From Seriola aureovittata (taxonomy: Eukaryota; Chordata; Actinopteri; Carangiformes; Carangidae): a stretch of 64,000 nucleotides of DNA. A model generated the notes under the pieces. It saw nothing but the letters and a program-made list of their open reading frames with translations, was not told where the DNA came from and did not search any database. The number at the start of each line of letters is the position of its first letter. Position 1 is the stretch's first letter. Where the stretch lies: positions 6,304,640 to 6,368,639 of the forward strand of contig NC_079384.1 in NCBI RefSeq assembly GCF_021018895.1. Reading direction: 5' to 3'. A program made the position numbers and the translations under genes. This document shows, piece after piece, positions 11,667-25,000 of the stretch.

Positions 11667-14600
11667 ATGAAGGTGATCCAGCACTCTGAACAGACACTGC
11701 AAACAGCTTTGGTCTCTGATCATCAGGGCTTGGCTAAAGTTTACAGAGAGTACACAAAAGAAGAAAGGCGTCTTCTAGAGGAAGGATTCCACCCCGGGGA
11801 GCCAGGTTCCCTTTTCCAACCCATCACAGTGCACTCTGACTCAGACTGGATCCCTGCTCACCCTGAGGAGCCTCAAGACTTTGAGAGCTTCTACAGAGAC
11901 CCTTACCGGAAGACTCCCAATGCGAGTCACAACACTATTTATATTCAAACCATAGGTAAGTATGTTTGTGTCTAGTGGAGTTAGTACCTGGAGTAGTTTT
12001 CTTCACTCACGTGGAGTGTGTTTGGGAAAATAGATAATGAAAATAGATGGCCATTAGCACTGAACATATAAAAGGGAATGTAAGCATGAGTATATTTACT
12101 GTTGTAAATATACATAATAATAATATATATAGTAATATATCAGTGCCAGTAATAATGCACCATTGAGCATAGATGATGATGATCTCAATGACCAAGACAT
12201 GGGAGAAATTAAATTCAAATGATACTGTGGGCTATACGGATGGATGAGGCATGAACAGTATGGTATACAGTGGTTTTTTTAGACTCTATGTGCAGCAGGT
12301 CACATGGTTGCTTGGCCTTATTTCTTCCCTATGTTTCTTGTAGGTTCCTTTGGAGAGGCAGGGGTCCAAACAGACCAGTATGTGGAGTGGCTCAGACAAT
12401 ATAGCCAGGCCTTCTTCTATGGACTTTCTGTGAAGTTGCTCCCAGCAGTTACTGTGGCTGAAACGGGATGCTCTTTCAGAGTTAACAGTAACACACACAA
12501 CCTTCAGATTCTCACTGGTATGTTTGGCAGTTTCACTTCTTTCTTTTGTTTTTTATAAATATGTGAGTGTTGGTGGCAAAATACAGTGATCCCAAACTCG
12601 ACTGTCCATGATATTGCTTTGTCATTATGCTTTTCTCTTGAAATTTAGGTGACCTGCTACGATTTCTGGGCAACAAGAAACCAAAAGATGCTTTTTGTAT
12701 TGTTGGAATCACAATGATTGACCTGTACCCCAAGGACTCCTGGAACTTTGTCTTTGGACAGGCTTCTCTCAGCATGGGTGAGATTTTACCTCAAAGCTTT
12801 ATGTAAGAAAATCTAACTTTCTCTGTGATTATTAATGATAGAAGCTGCCAGACAACACTTAGTAATTATCCTCCACTGTATCTGAACATACTGAAAATCT
12901 GATACCCTAAAATACCCTGATGTGTCTAGGATGCACACAAATAGTAGAATAAGTAAACAATGCCTCATAGTTTAAGGATATTTTGTCAATGTGAATCATA
13001 CATATATTTATGATCATCAGTACTGTCTCTGATGATGTAATGTGGTTGTAGCACCACTAGATGGTGCCAAAGTGAAATACATATAGGAGAACTTCAGTTC
13101 CTAATAGCCTCATTATTCTTTTTGAACTATGCACAGGAATGGGTGTTTTCAGCTTCGCCAGGTATGATGACAGCTTCTACAGCAGAAATTATGCAGGGAG
13201 GCTGAGGAAACGGCTTCAGCTGAAGCAGGGGGACTACTCTGTGTTTGACAGATATTACACTCCCCCCATCTCCAGCACTCTGCTGCTTCGATCATGCAAG
13301 GTTTCTAGCAAACATGCTCTTCCACGCACTCACTTTTGAGTGGTCTTGCCAAAGGTCATCCAACTCTCCACTTTTACCAGTACTGCTGATTAAAAGACAA
13401 AAAACTGCTGATTAAACCATTTCATGTCTGTGCTTGTTTTTATTGTGTTGTTATCAGAAAACCCTAATGTGAAATATTTCTTTGCAGACAATGACGCATG
13501 AGATTGGCCATATGTTTGGAATAAGGCATTGCCAGTGGCTGAACTGTATCATGCAGGGTTCCAACCATCTAGAGGAGTCTGACCGTAGGCCTCTGGATTT
13601 TTGTCCCATCTGCCTTCGCAAGCTTCAGGTTTCAGTCGGCTTCAAAATAGGTGAAAGATACAAGGTAAAAAAAAGATTTCATAGAAAACAATACAATATA
13701 ACAAAGATAATATGGTAGTCCCTTGTTCTTGAGTTTTCTATTTAAGTCTTCTTACAGTATGTTAACTTTGAGTACAGTTCTGCTCAGGTCTCATGATGAA
13801 AAAAGCATAATTATGTCCTCGTGAAGATAACACCTTCATAACATTAATTGGCAGAAGTTCAACAGGAGATTATGCTTAATCTGACTCTAATACAGAGTAA
13901 ATCCTGTAGTACAGAATCGAAAAGTATATACTCGTGATGTACTCTTTAGAAGAGCAGTACAAGTTCATTTGGTTGCTCACTTACTCGGTGCTGGGTCACT
14001 GACTTTAGTCTGTGTCACATGCCTAAGTAATCCTGATTTTCTCAACCCACTTTCTAGCAACATCTATGCTCTACACTGAGAGTGTTCTTGGAGCCGACAT
14101 GCCTGAGTTCACATGAAGTCTTTAACGCAGACTGAGTTTTAACTTGAGTGTTCTCAGCTTGTAGATGTCTCACACTAAATGTGACCCTTTCACAATGACT
14201 AATTGCTTTTTAACCTTTATTGTATATATTTCAGTTCCAGTAAGTATAACAGCTGTTTTTCGTAGAATTTTTTTTTGTTTTGCACATTAGCGGTACCTGT
14301 TACTGTGGCAACATCAATACCCAGAAGTAGCTTGTTGCAACACGCACTCTTGTTTACAAAGAAGCTTCTTGTTTTTCTGAATCACGAGATAGAAGTCAAA
14401 TTCCAGACTAATGCAATAATTTAAGAATAATCTACTCAAATTGGAAGCATGTAACCTCGTTAGTCGCAGATGCTCTTGAATATAACAAAGAAAGTCTTTG
14501 AGAACTGGAGAAATTTAAAGACATTTCTCCGCACCTTGTGATCCCGGCTGACCAAAAGATCCGTTTTACAAAATGCATAGACACAATCAGATGCACTTCA

Positions 14601-14803
14601 GATTTTTTGAGTGAACTGAATGAATGTTTATCTGTGTTTATTAGGCCTTATTGCACTGGATGGAGGAGGATCAGAGACAAACACCCAGAGCAGGGGAGGC
14701 GGTTGCTCATCAGTCTGAACTCTACCTTCCCAAACCCACCGGAGCCTTTCATGCATCCAAACTTTGGCTCTGCAGGTGCCTTGACATACTGGAAAAAAGG
14801 TGA
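11667..14803 (+). CDS. amz2: Archaemetzincin-2 zinc metalloprotease
   Basis: Zinc aminopeptidase-like metalloprotease of the archaemetzincin family. Coding exons are 11667-11955, 12344-12517, 12649-12777, 13137-13300, 13488-13664 and 14645-14803. They join in frame to 363 residues (human AMZ2 has about 360). The catalytic signature starts exon 5: HEIGHMFGIRHC, with the zinc-binding histidines and the catalytic Glu. The family-specific cysteines (NCIM, then FCPIC) form the second, structural zinc site. The conserved N-terminal region (KEERRLLEEGFHP) precedes the catalytic domain. AMZ2 is preferred over AMZ1 because of the length and because slc16a6 and arsg follow, as at human 17q24.2. The first Met lies exactly at an exon start, so the 5' UTR must be on a separate exon. 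Confidence 0.95.
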
Positions 14804-16153
14804 ATTATAGTATTTTCCTGTATATGTGGATAAGATCTGGAGATAACAGAGAAGACGGGGACATCCAAATGCATGTAGCGCTCAGCTTTTCATGTGTACC
14901 ATGACACATTGTCCTGTGTTGAAGATTCATGCTGCTGTTTGATAAAAAACAGAATCTTGTTGTTTATGACTGTTACACCCGACCACAGGCCACACTCCTT
15001 ATATTTTGCCTCAGGTATTGGCTACCCATAGTAATGTACACTATATGGAAGCAGAGACTCCACATATTGACATTATCAAGTATATATTGAGATGTACTGG
15101 TTAAACAATGTTATGTGCGCCAGTGGTTCCAAAATGAATGAATAAAATTATATTTATTATTGCAAATTAAGGATGCTATATGTACATGACATATCTTTTA
15201 TTAATATATTATATATTTATAATATTCTATCAACATGGGGTGAGCTGGGTTGGTGGACTTTTCATCCTCTTTAAATATTTGTTCCAATCAAGTAACTCAC
15301 CTTTTAGCTTTCTGTTTGAGTTTCTATTAGTTCTGAAGTTCATGTATTTTAATATGTGGAAACTTATTGTAGTGCATCTGTTCTTCTTCATTATATTTTG
15401 CAGTGAACAGTTTCTTCCAGGTAAATGTTTACAAAAAGAAACCATTAGTCATAATTCACAGGCTCAAGTCACTGTTTCTTTATTGTGATTGAACACATTT
15501 TCATTACAAAAATAGTTTGAGTCTGACATCTCATATCACAGTGCATTGTCAGCTTGGCGACAGTTTGATTAAAAATAAAGTTTTAATCACATACTCCTGA
15601 GCTTTATGCATTCTCTATAACAGGTGTTACAGGATCTGTGCAATTTAGTGTTCGTGCAGCTACATTTGGTTCACAGTTTTTCTGGCTTTCATTACAGTAT
15701 TGATCGCCAGTCGGTAATTAGTTTATCAGTGTTAAATCGGTGCATCTTCTCTCTGGAACATCTAAAGGCACCTCCATTAAGACACTGCATCACTCGTGGT
15801 CCATTTTGAACAGGTCCATACCTTTCAGCAATATTTCATACCACTGTCTGTTAAAACAGGATGACATCAAAAGCTAGTCACTCTTTTGAATTTTAACAGT
15901 ACTGATTCTGGTAAAAACACTGTTTGGTACATTGGGTATGTAAGGCAAGAGTGCTACATACATATTGTGATCCAAAGGTTCCCAAGATTGCTCTCAGAAA
16001 ACCAGATCTACAGAGGCATATGTTAAACACTTAATAATGGTCTTCTTCATTGTATTCGTGTCACTTCAGCTCTCTGGTAGCAGTAGTCTTTCAATAGCTT
16101 TTTATCCACTGTGTGGCTTGACCCTTTTATTACCCTTATCCTGCGTTATCAAC
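14804..16153. other. Convergent 3' UTRs of amz2 and slc16a6
   Basis: Non-coding, AT-rich. The + strand AATAAA at 15141-15146 is the likely amz2 poly(A) signal. The - strand AATAAA at 15484-15479 is the likely slc16a6 signal. That would place the two transcript ends about 300 bp apart without overlap. I see no other gene. Confidence 0.6.
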
Positions 16154-19006
16154 TCAAGCAAATCGTATAACCTCCTGGACATCTCTTGTGGCACCTGCAT
16201 GGTTGCGATCCAAGATGACTTCTGCTTTAGCGCAATCATGAGGACCGTCAGTTCTGTCCAGTTTATGCTCTCCACTCTGTTCCTCTGAGTCCTCATTCCT
16301 TTCAGCTATGTCTTCAGGTTGTTTTGAGTTTCTCTTCCTACAGAGTAATCCTCTCTTAGCAGGTTTTACCAAACCCAGGAACACGGCACTCAGAGCCATG
16401 CCGATTGCGCACGAGTAGAAGGCTGATCCGTAGTTCTTAGTGACATCCACCAGCACACCTGGGGACAGAGCAGAGGTTAAAAGGAAGCATTAGAGGAGCA
16501 CTCTAGCAACTTTACAAATCAAGTTCAGTTTGCTCAACTCAACAGTTGTATAATGTCTTTGACTCTTTAGAGAGCTTTTTAAAGGAATGAGAAAATAACC
16601 CTGACGATGTCATGGTGATGTCATCAGAGTCATCTAGGCAAGATATGCATAGAGAGGGTCTAAAGAGAGACACTTTCAAGTTGCATTATGGGAGATGTAG
16701 GATCCAGTGGTATCAGAGCTTGGCCCATAGTAAGGACTAAAAATCAAGGTATCTTGTTCTCTGCTGCACCAATTTTTCTGTTTGAATCTTGTCTCTTGAA
16801 AGTCCTTCAAATTAACAGAAGTGCAAAACTAAAATGATGGAGTACACAGCACAACAGCTATTTCATTACAAAGCCCTACAAACCTCCTGAAACTCTGATT
16901 ATACAGTATGTTCATTGTACCAAGATACAGTCAAGTAGGAAACATGGTGTTAATATGATCAAAATTATATTTTGGTCATCATGAAATAAGCATCTGTGTG
17001 TGTGATCTGAAGATAAACTTGTGATTAAAACAAAACTCTTACCTCCAAGTGGGGGTCCAGCCAGCCCAGCAAAGCTATGTATGAACACGTAGACCCCAGC
17101 AGCCGAAGACATCCTATCTATGCCCACCACATCATCCTCAGCCAGCATGGGGATGTGGGTGCATGCTAGTGTCCCCATAAAGAAGCCATACAAAGCGCAG
17201 CACACAGCCAGGCCATAGAACTCCGTAACCAAAGTAAATCCCACCAGATCCGCAGTCATTATGATTACACATGCCAGAAGAACAAGCAGTTTCTTCTTCC
17301 TGAACTGCTTACGTGTCAGGATCCATCCAATGGAGAATCGACCTAAGATTTCAGCCACAGCCATGGTGGAGAGCATGTAGGTGGCACTGTCCCGCTCCAC
17401 GCCGCGACTCACACTCAGCTCAATGATGTAGAGTTGAGGGGCGAAGAAGCCGAGTGTGGCAAACAGCCCAAACAGAGAATATAAAATGAAGCTGCACTCT
17501 CTGAGGATGGAGAAATCTAGAAGTTTTGAATTCTTTGCAGATAGACTTTCATCCCGCGATTTATTGTCCTCATCTTTCATCCCTTGTTTCTCTGCGTCTT
17601 TCTTCTTTTTCCCCTCCTCAGTTTCAGGTTCTCTAATCTCTGCCTTACTGCTTTCCGCAAATTTCTGCTCCGTCTCTGAACTTGCTTCTTTGTGCAGTAA
17701 AGTCTTCTCCTCTGGGCTGCTGTCATCTGTGTCCTTTAGAGACTGAACACCAGAGTCTCCGGTGCTCAAAGAGCCTCTGGTTGGCTCATTGTCCAGACTG
17801 GATGAGGTATTTGGTGCATGTGAGGTCTTGTTCATCATAGAGTCCTCTGGATTTATGTCCTCTACATTCTCCTGTGCACTGAGGACATCCAGTTCCCTTG
17901 AGGACAATCTGTCAGTCTCTGTCTCGTGGGACGCTCTGGGTTTTAAAATGATTGGCCGAAGCAGAACGCCACAGATGATGATGGAGCTCTGCAAAGCTCC
18001 TATCACTGCCATGGTATTTCGCCAGCCAATATGGTCCCTCAGTGCAGAAAAGGCTAAGAGTCAAGAGGAGTTAATCAGTGAGTGTTCATCAATAAAACTA
18101 ACTAATATAGAGTATAACCAGATTTATCCTTTAATATGGGTCAAACTTTACTCCTCATCCTTCATCTGAAGAATGCACATTGCAATAGACGGTTTTCCTG
18201 AACCCTAACCTCACACTTGTCTAAATGTATAGCTCTTGCACACACCTGGCGCCAGGGCAAACATGGACAGGGACTCTCCCATGGAAGCCACGGCTGTGAC
18301 CAGAGCCCGTCGACGACTGAAGTATTTGGAAAGGATGGTCACAGTGGGAAGGAAGGTCAGACAGTAGCCCAGACCTGTGCAGCGGAAAAGATGCAAGTTT
18401 TTAAGATCTAATTCAGATAGACAAGCACAGCACATAATAGCAGTATGTGGTGTTCAAAAGGGGAGACAAAGGAACAACAAATCAATTACATACCTGCAAC
18501 TAATCCATAGGTGATGTACATTTGATTGATGGAGTTGGTAAAGCTGGTGGCGATGGTACCCGTGGAAATAAGCAATCCTCCAATCATGACGACAAGTTGG
18601 AACCCAAAGCGGTTTGTCATCACAGAGGAGAGAGGCCCTGAGCAACAATGGTGGACAAACTGGTGTTAAGAGTAGGCAGTGGTACATTAAGTCCATCAAT
18701 TTCATTGTCATTTCAGTCTATAGTCTCTACTTTGTTTTTGCAGGATCGCTCACCCTTGTTGTACTCACCATTGAAAGTCATCACAAACACGCAGATGGAA
18801 ACAATCCACGAGACTCGACTGTTGGTCTCTCCAAATTCCTCCATCAGGTCCTGGAGGAAGATGCCAAAGATCTTGATGGTGCCATAAGTGAAAACCTCCA
18901 CCAAGAAGAAGGCCACAGCCACCACCCATCCCCAGCCTCCATCAGGAGCCTCTGGGTACACGTTGGGCCCCAAGAAACGCAGTCCCTTGGCTCCACACAG
19001 TGCCAT
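16154..19006 (-). CDS. slc16a6: Monocarboxylate transporter family member 6 (MCT7)
   Basis: Twelve-helix major-facilitator transporter of the SLC16 family. MCT7 exports ketone bodies from hepatocytes and also carries taurine in mammals. Coding exons are 19006-18769, 18637-18494, 18374-18246, 18053-17043 and 16458-16154. They join in frame to 608 residues (human 523). The SLC16 signature is at the N-terminus ([12 protein letters not shown], then [15 protein letters not shown]). The second conserved region follows the central loop ([42 protein letters not shown]). The extra length lies in the cytoplasmic loop between helices 6 and 7, which is very acidic and lysine-rich ([16 protein letters not shown]). 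The start codon is two bases inside its exon, so a non-coding leader exon exists. A good - strand donor at 20593 could end it. Confidence 0.94.
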
Positions 19007-19008
19007 GA

Positions 19009-22007
19009 CTGTAAAAAGAAATTGTATTTTTAGTGATTGGCAAAGTAAGGACTCACTAGGACTCACAGTGAGTGGCTGCACATCAAAACAATATTTCTGT
19101 CTCACATAAACAGAAAATATATTCTTAAGACATGTGCAGACACAGAGTCGAGGACAAGGCAGATCCTAATCAATAATTACAGCAATTGTTTTATTCGGAG
19201 TTTCTCTCCGTCAGCTCTTTTGCTTTGGAGTCTTTTCAGTAAGCAGGGTAACACATCCCGTTTGCAGCTACACTTTTTCTTCTTCTGCATAACTGATGCT
19301 TACTGAATCACAGCAGGGTGTTCCAGTCTGAGCCACTCAAGTTGTACAGAAGTTAAGAGTGCATAGCTTTTACAGCTTTTAGTATAAAATAAATCCTCAT
19401 CCACTTAAATCCTGGTGCTCATCATGGTGCCTTTCACACCATTAAACTAGTTAACTTAAAATCACAGGTTTTTTTAATCTAGTTTGACCTTTTTCCCTTG
19501 TGCAACACTGCTTGAATCAACAAATGATCATTTCTACACCTGAATACATGATGGATTCTGTATAGAGTTTCCCAAGTGGCTCAACCTACCTAGGTTTGGT
19601 TTTATTATCTACAGTGTATTTTGTTTGACCCCCTAGTTATACAGAGATAGAAACGTGTTGTGTAATATTCCCCCCTAGTTTTGTCGAATTTCGCAATAGA
19701 TGGTGGCTTCATAGCAGCTGTGCTGGTATGTTAAGCATAGCGTAAACTCTTTATTTCAGCTACTGACTTCTCATATTGCATGTCATACAATGCAACAAAA
19801 GCACTACTGTCTCCTTAAACCTGCTGTAAAGTTTACAAAAATACAACTGCTCTGTATGGTATTGTGTCACTTTAGCATCTAATAGAGCTGTATTTTGCAA
19901 ATCGCTGTGCTGACCAGGCAAAAGTGTGTCATCATGCACACCTATATTTCTATATGCACAAGCAAAATAGTTGCCGTGGACAAATGACTGTAATTAGTGT
20001 ACTAATGCAATTTGAATACTAGTTACATTTGCACAGCACTTTTAAGTCTTAATGATAATTAAAACGTTTCGGTTTGCAAAAAAAGTGGTTTCATTGAAAG
20101 CAACTATTATCACAGTATTTTTAAATTCCATCATACCATTCCCTTTAGTGTAATAAGGAAAACGCAAACGCGATGTAACCGCATGTTTGGGGTTGGAAGT
20201 CACTGTCAGTCAATGTTAAATGTTTTAATTTGTTCATGTTAATTTTAAAATAACGAATTTGTTTTAAAATTGACAATGTGTTACCTTTATTTTTTTTTTT
20301 CATTAACAGTGGAGGGAGTGAGTGGTAATATTTTGGCCCGGAACCATATAGCTCGGAACCATATGGTTCCGTCCCCTCGGCTGACGCAACCATTAGTCTA
20401 ACTGCTGCTCACGTGGTCGGTATGCCACTTTAATAACTGCTCAGATACCTCGTAAGTACCTTAAGTCGCCTGTTTGAGCTACATATTTAGTTCAAGACGT
20501 GTTGAACGTAAGTCCCGCTAAAACATGACTTTAACTAGAGCAAAGATACTGGATTATAATGAGACAGTTGATGCTCCAGGAGTGTCGCTCACCTGTGTGT
20601 AGCTAGTTTCAGACGGTTCCTTTCCTTCGCTCCTCACTGTTGCTCCTGTAATCCCGTTTGTGTCGCGCGCTACTTCAGTTAATTAACGGTTGAGCTCTCC
20701 GTACACATTTTTATTTAATTTTTTTTTTTTTACGTGTATACGAACACAAACATTCGCTCACATGGAGACTCCACAGACACGCGTTAAAGCGAGCGCTGCC
20801 TGACACAAGCTGGCTCTCATGAACACCCTCCCTCCTCCCAACAGACACCCACAGGGAGAAGCAGGATAAAGGGAATCTGGTTACAGCCAGTCCTCCCCCC
20901 ATATCCGTCTGCAGACCCCTGACTGCTCCCTTTTACTGTGTGTGGGGGGGTTTGGACACAGACTGGTGTGTGTGTGTGAAAGAGAAAGAGAAAGAAAGAT
21001 TGTGGATGAGTATTGCTGTGCATTGAAGCAAAAACAAACAAACAAACAAACAAAAAAAAAAACAATGATTAATTGTCTTAACATTTAACAAAACACAATT
21101 TCTACATATAATTTGTGTGTTTAATGTTAATTAAAGGCTGCGCTCTGTTTGGCGTCAGTTCTACAGGTTATTGCACTTCTCATTATTCCACCATTGTTAT
21201 TACAATCCTCATTGTGCAGTGACTTTTGATCGTACAGTATGATTTTTTTTTTTCTTTCCCCTTTTCAAGTGATTGTACTTTGACATGATGTGGCAGCGAT
21301 ACTTCTATTCGGCCATCGTTTACTGTCCAATTCACCAACTCCACAACCTCCCCACACCTAAATATTCTACCACAGTCTGGTGGAATGACAGTCACCTCTG
21401 TCACATCTAATGGGACCGTCAACTCCCAATGAATTATTCACTTTTTTGTTTTATCTTCCAACTATGAATGCTGTTTAGTTTGATCAATATTTAGACTCGA
21501 TCAAGAACCATGTTTCTTGTTTACAGGGGCATTTAAGAAATTTGATTTACTAATGAAAGGTTTCTAAATGATTTCCGTAACATGTATTTTGAGTTGTGTG
21601 GTCACTTCGTTCTGTTTGGAGTTGCTTTGTGAAAAACTCTTCATTGTGTTGTGCATTTCTCCAATAGAAACGTCCAGTAAAGCTGCACTTCTGGCTCTGG
21701 TACAGCTTAGCATTCAGGAGTTTAATCTGACCTCAAACCTTTACCTCATCATTTCTTTATGTTAACGTTACACATAGAGCTAGTTGGTGATGTAAATGGC
21801 TGTTGCTGTTTATCATTATGTGAACCAATTTGGTTTCAGGTGCAAACAACATTCACCCTCTACCCCTTCCTTTAGCAGGTTGAATATAGTTTTAATGTCT
21901 TTAAATACCGAAAGTGAGCTGAGAAATCAAACAGAAGTGTTTCACAGATGTCAGTTTGTATTACAAGTTGACCGGGTCTCCCTTCAAACCTATGTGATAC
22001 TTGGCAG
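19009..22007. promoter_or_regulatory. Divergent promoter region of slc16a6 and arsg
   Basis: This is a 3-kb region without coding sequence. The CpG-richer part is about 20,330-20,680. It holds an 18-nt perfect palindrome at 20354-20371 (CGGAACCATATGGTTCCG) and a direct copy of its first 11 bases at 20339-20349. An E-box CACGTG lies at 20410-20415. A + strand donor after 20451 (CTC|GTAAGT) could end an arsg leader exon, and a - strand donor at 20593 (CAG|GTGAGC) could end an slc16a6 leader exon. The rest is AT-rich, with a (CAAA)n run near 21,030-21,060. arsg coding starts after an acceptor at 22007. Confidence 0.45.
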
Positions 22008-22020
22008 GTTTTGACCCAAA

Positions 22021-25000
22021 ATGGCCGAGGCTTTCACCCTGTTTCTTCTGACTGGGATGCTGCTGTGTGGACTGCTGCTCCACACGATGTCTCAACATGG
22101 AGCCAGGGGTGATAATGGCAGTAAGAGGCCCAATTTTATCATCATACTGGCAGATGATATAGGCTGGGGTGACCTGGATGCCAACCGGCCTGAAGAGAAG
22201 ACAAACAACACACCTTACCTCAACCTGATGGCCGAGCAAGGACTAAAGTAGAGAATTTATTAAATACCATATCATGTTTCCATGTCATATCATCAGCGTC
22301 TGATGTAAATCCTATTAACTGACTTGATCTGTGATACCTTTGCTTTTTAAGTGAAAGCATTAAGGTGATGAAAGCTGGTTATGTTTGGAAAGATGTTGGT
22401 GTTTCAGTCTATGACGAGTGAGACGGCACAGAAAAGGTTATATATGAATAACAATATATTTTAGATGCTATATCCTCCTGTCAACGAGGTAGAGTGTCAT
22501 TTCTCCATAAAAACATTGTTCTTTTTTTCTAGATTAACAGATTTCCATTCCCCAGCCTCAACCTGCTCCCCGTCCCGAGCTGCCATCCTGACAGGCCGCT
22601 ACGGCCTAAGAAACGGGGTGACACATAACTTTGCAGTGGGCTCTGTGGCCGGCCTGCCTGTCTCTGAGGTGACATTGCCCCAGCTACTACAGAAGGCGGG
22701 ATACTACACCGCCATGATCGGGAAATGGCATCTGGGCCACAACGGACCATATGGTCCAGCTAACAGAGGTAAGCGGGAGCTTGAATCTGTCGGGACCCAA
22801 CTGAACTGTCACAGCCTCATTTCTGAAAGATTTTGTGTGAAATTTGGTTAAAATTCGTTCAAACATTGCACAAGGAAAGAAAAAAATCTCTCTTCTTTTC
22901 AAGCGAAAGCAAAAATATAGAGATTGGTTTCAGGTATGAATGTTTCTTTACCTGTATAAGAATGGACAAATTAAAAAATCCATTTATTGTTGATCTGTGG
23001 CTTCTGTTGCCTCTTCTGGTGTCCTTTAGTAAACCTACAGTGCAAACAAACAACCCTTTGTAAACATAAGAGACAAATAAAGTTATCTATACCTCAGTAA
23101 CCCAGATGAGGAAACTGCTACAGCCAGTGAGGTGTAAATAAGATTAGATTATGTATGGATTATATGTACATACACTACCAACAAATTCAATCAGCAACAG
23201 AGGAATTGCTGATTCAAATACAACATGTAATCATTTAATTCCATTGATCAGTTGAAGGATGCACATGACACATTGAACTGAGATAGGAGCTAAAACACAT
23301 GCACCTATACTTACGTTTCTATTGCGCAGCAGCTTTCAGGTTCAGAGCTATGGTGTCATTCAGTCTTTCCAGACTTTTCCAGCCACTTTGAGTCCCATCG
23401 GCCTCGCCGCAGGGAACAGACAAAACAGCCCAGATAATCAACTTCCTGCAGCTGTGTCTTGTGAGAATGCTGTGATCGTAGAAGGACAGCGTGAAGCTCA
23501 CGGCGTGCGCATTATGCCTTCCGAGTGAAATTCATTTCCTCCTGTTTTTTTTTGCAAAGACACAACTCCAAGCCGTGATGTTTAAGTGACACAAAGTGAT
23601 ATCTCTGCGCTTTCTAAACGTATGGCCCCATGACATCGATCTTAGTCCTTTCTAATTGAACCTCATCAGCACTTACAGAATTTGCATTTGTCCTTGTTTG
23701 CTGGACAGGTTTTGACTACTACTTAGGTATTCCATACAGTAACGACATGGGCTGTACTGACATACCGGGATATAACCTGCCCCAGTGTCTTCCGTGTGAC
23801 ACACCTGGACCTCAGGTATTCAGGTGTGGCTCTGTGCTCCTACTCAAACAAATATGAAACTCTCACACCATATTTGAATTTTCTCTATAGACAAATGTTG
23901 TTCTGTTCGACATTCAAGTGCATACTTGTTTCTGTATGTACATTTCTCAAACAATGAAGACTGAGTGCATGACATTTTTACCAGGGGAATTGCAAAACAC
24001 AAAAAAGTTTGTGTGTTTGATAGGAATATAAGTAATGGTAGAAAATACTGTAAATGGATGTAGCTGAGAAGTATTAGAATTTGACATTCAAATTCACCAG
24101 TTCTGTTTACCTCTGTCCATGTTGGGGGTTTTTTTTCCCCTGCACTTTCCAAGACCATGAAATATTGAAACGTAAGTGTAGGATGTAAAAGTTTCATATC
24201 TGTGGAAAAACCGAGGATGAGTGAGTGTGAGTGCACATGTAGGTTAGGAAGTTTAATTTACTACCTTTCTGATTAGACCACACTCTACATCCCTACACCT
24301 CCCTAACTAATCCCAAACCCTTTCACCACTCGACAGCCTTACTTACACAAATACACACCCACACTCATATCATTTATTTACATGCCATTATGTGTATGTT
24401 ATTATGCTCTGCTATTCTCATGTTCAAGGTTGAAGAGGAGCGCACATGAAGGCTGTTACTCCAAAGTTGGCCTTCCTCTGATTGAAAACAGCAGTATTGT
24501 GGAGCAGCCGCTCAACCTGTGGACACTAACAGAACAATACAAATCTGCTGCAACCAGGATTATACACAAGGCAAGGTACAATACAGCTGCAGAGATTCAT
24601 AAAGTATAAAAAGGATTTCATATTTGACAGGCTGCTGCAGTATAAATAAGTTTGTGAGCATTGAGACATAACATAGCAACAGAGCATAGTTGTACAACCT
24701 TTGTTTGAGCTTCTCTCTGTCAGTTGTGTTGTCCAGTGACTCAGCAGCCAGAGAAACCTGGTCTGTCAAGTCTCTGTAGAGAGAGAAGCAGACACCCAAA
24801 CACACTGGGGAATCTTTCAAAATGTCCACTGCAACCCGATCACGGCAGGACCAATGAACTTTATTTTGGAGGCTATAATAGTGCAAGTAAAAGTCAAGGT
24901 CAGTAAAGATAGTCTGGTCTGTCACTGTTTCCATGCAGAACTCCCTGATTTTGACACTGTTTAGAGTCTAGTTGTTTTTGCCAGTGTTCAGCTGCTCTGA

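Noticed and set aside
13040..13070. Short match to the MITE end region (ACTAGATGGTGCC) in amz2 intron 4
   Set aside because: Too short, with no terminus or TTAA flank. It could be a decayed fragment but cannot be supported.
16912..18012. A 366-codon - strand frame starting at an internal Met
   Set aside because: It is the large fourth exon of slc16a6 plus intron read-through at its end. The Met (NTMAVIG) is internal to the protein, not a start.
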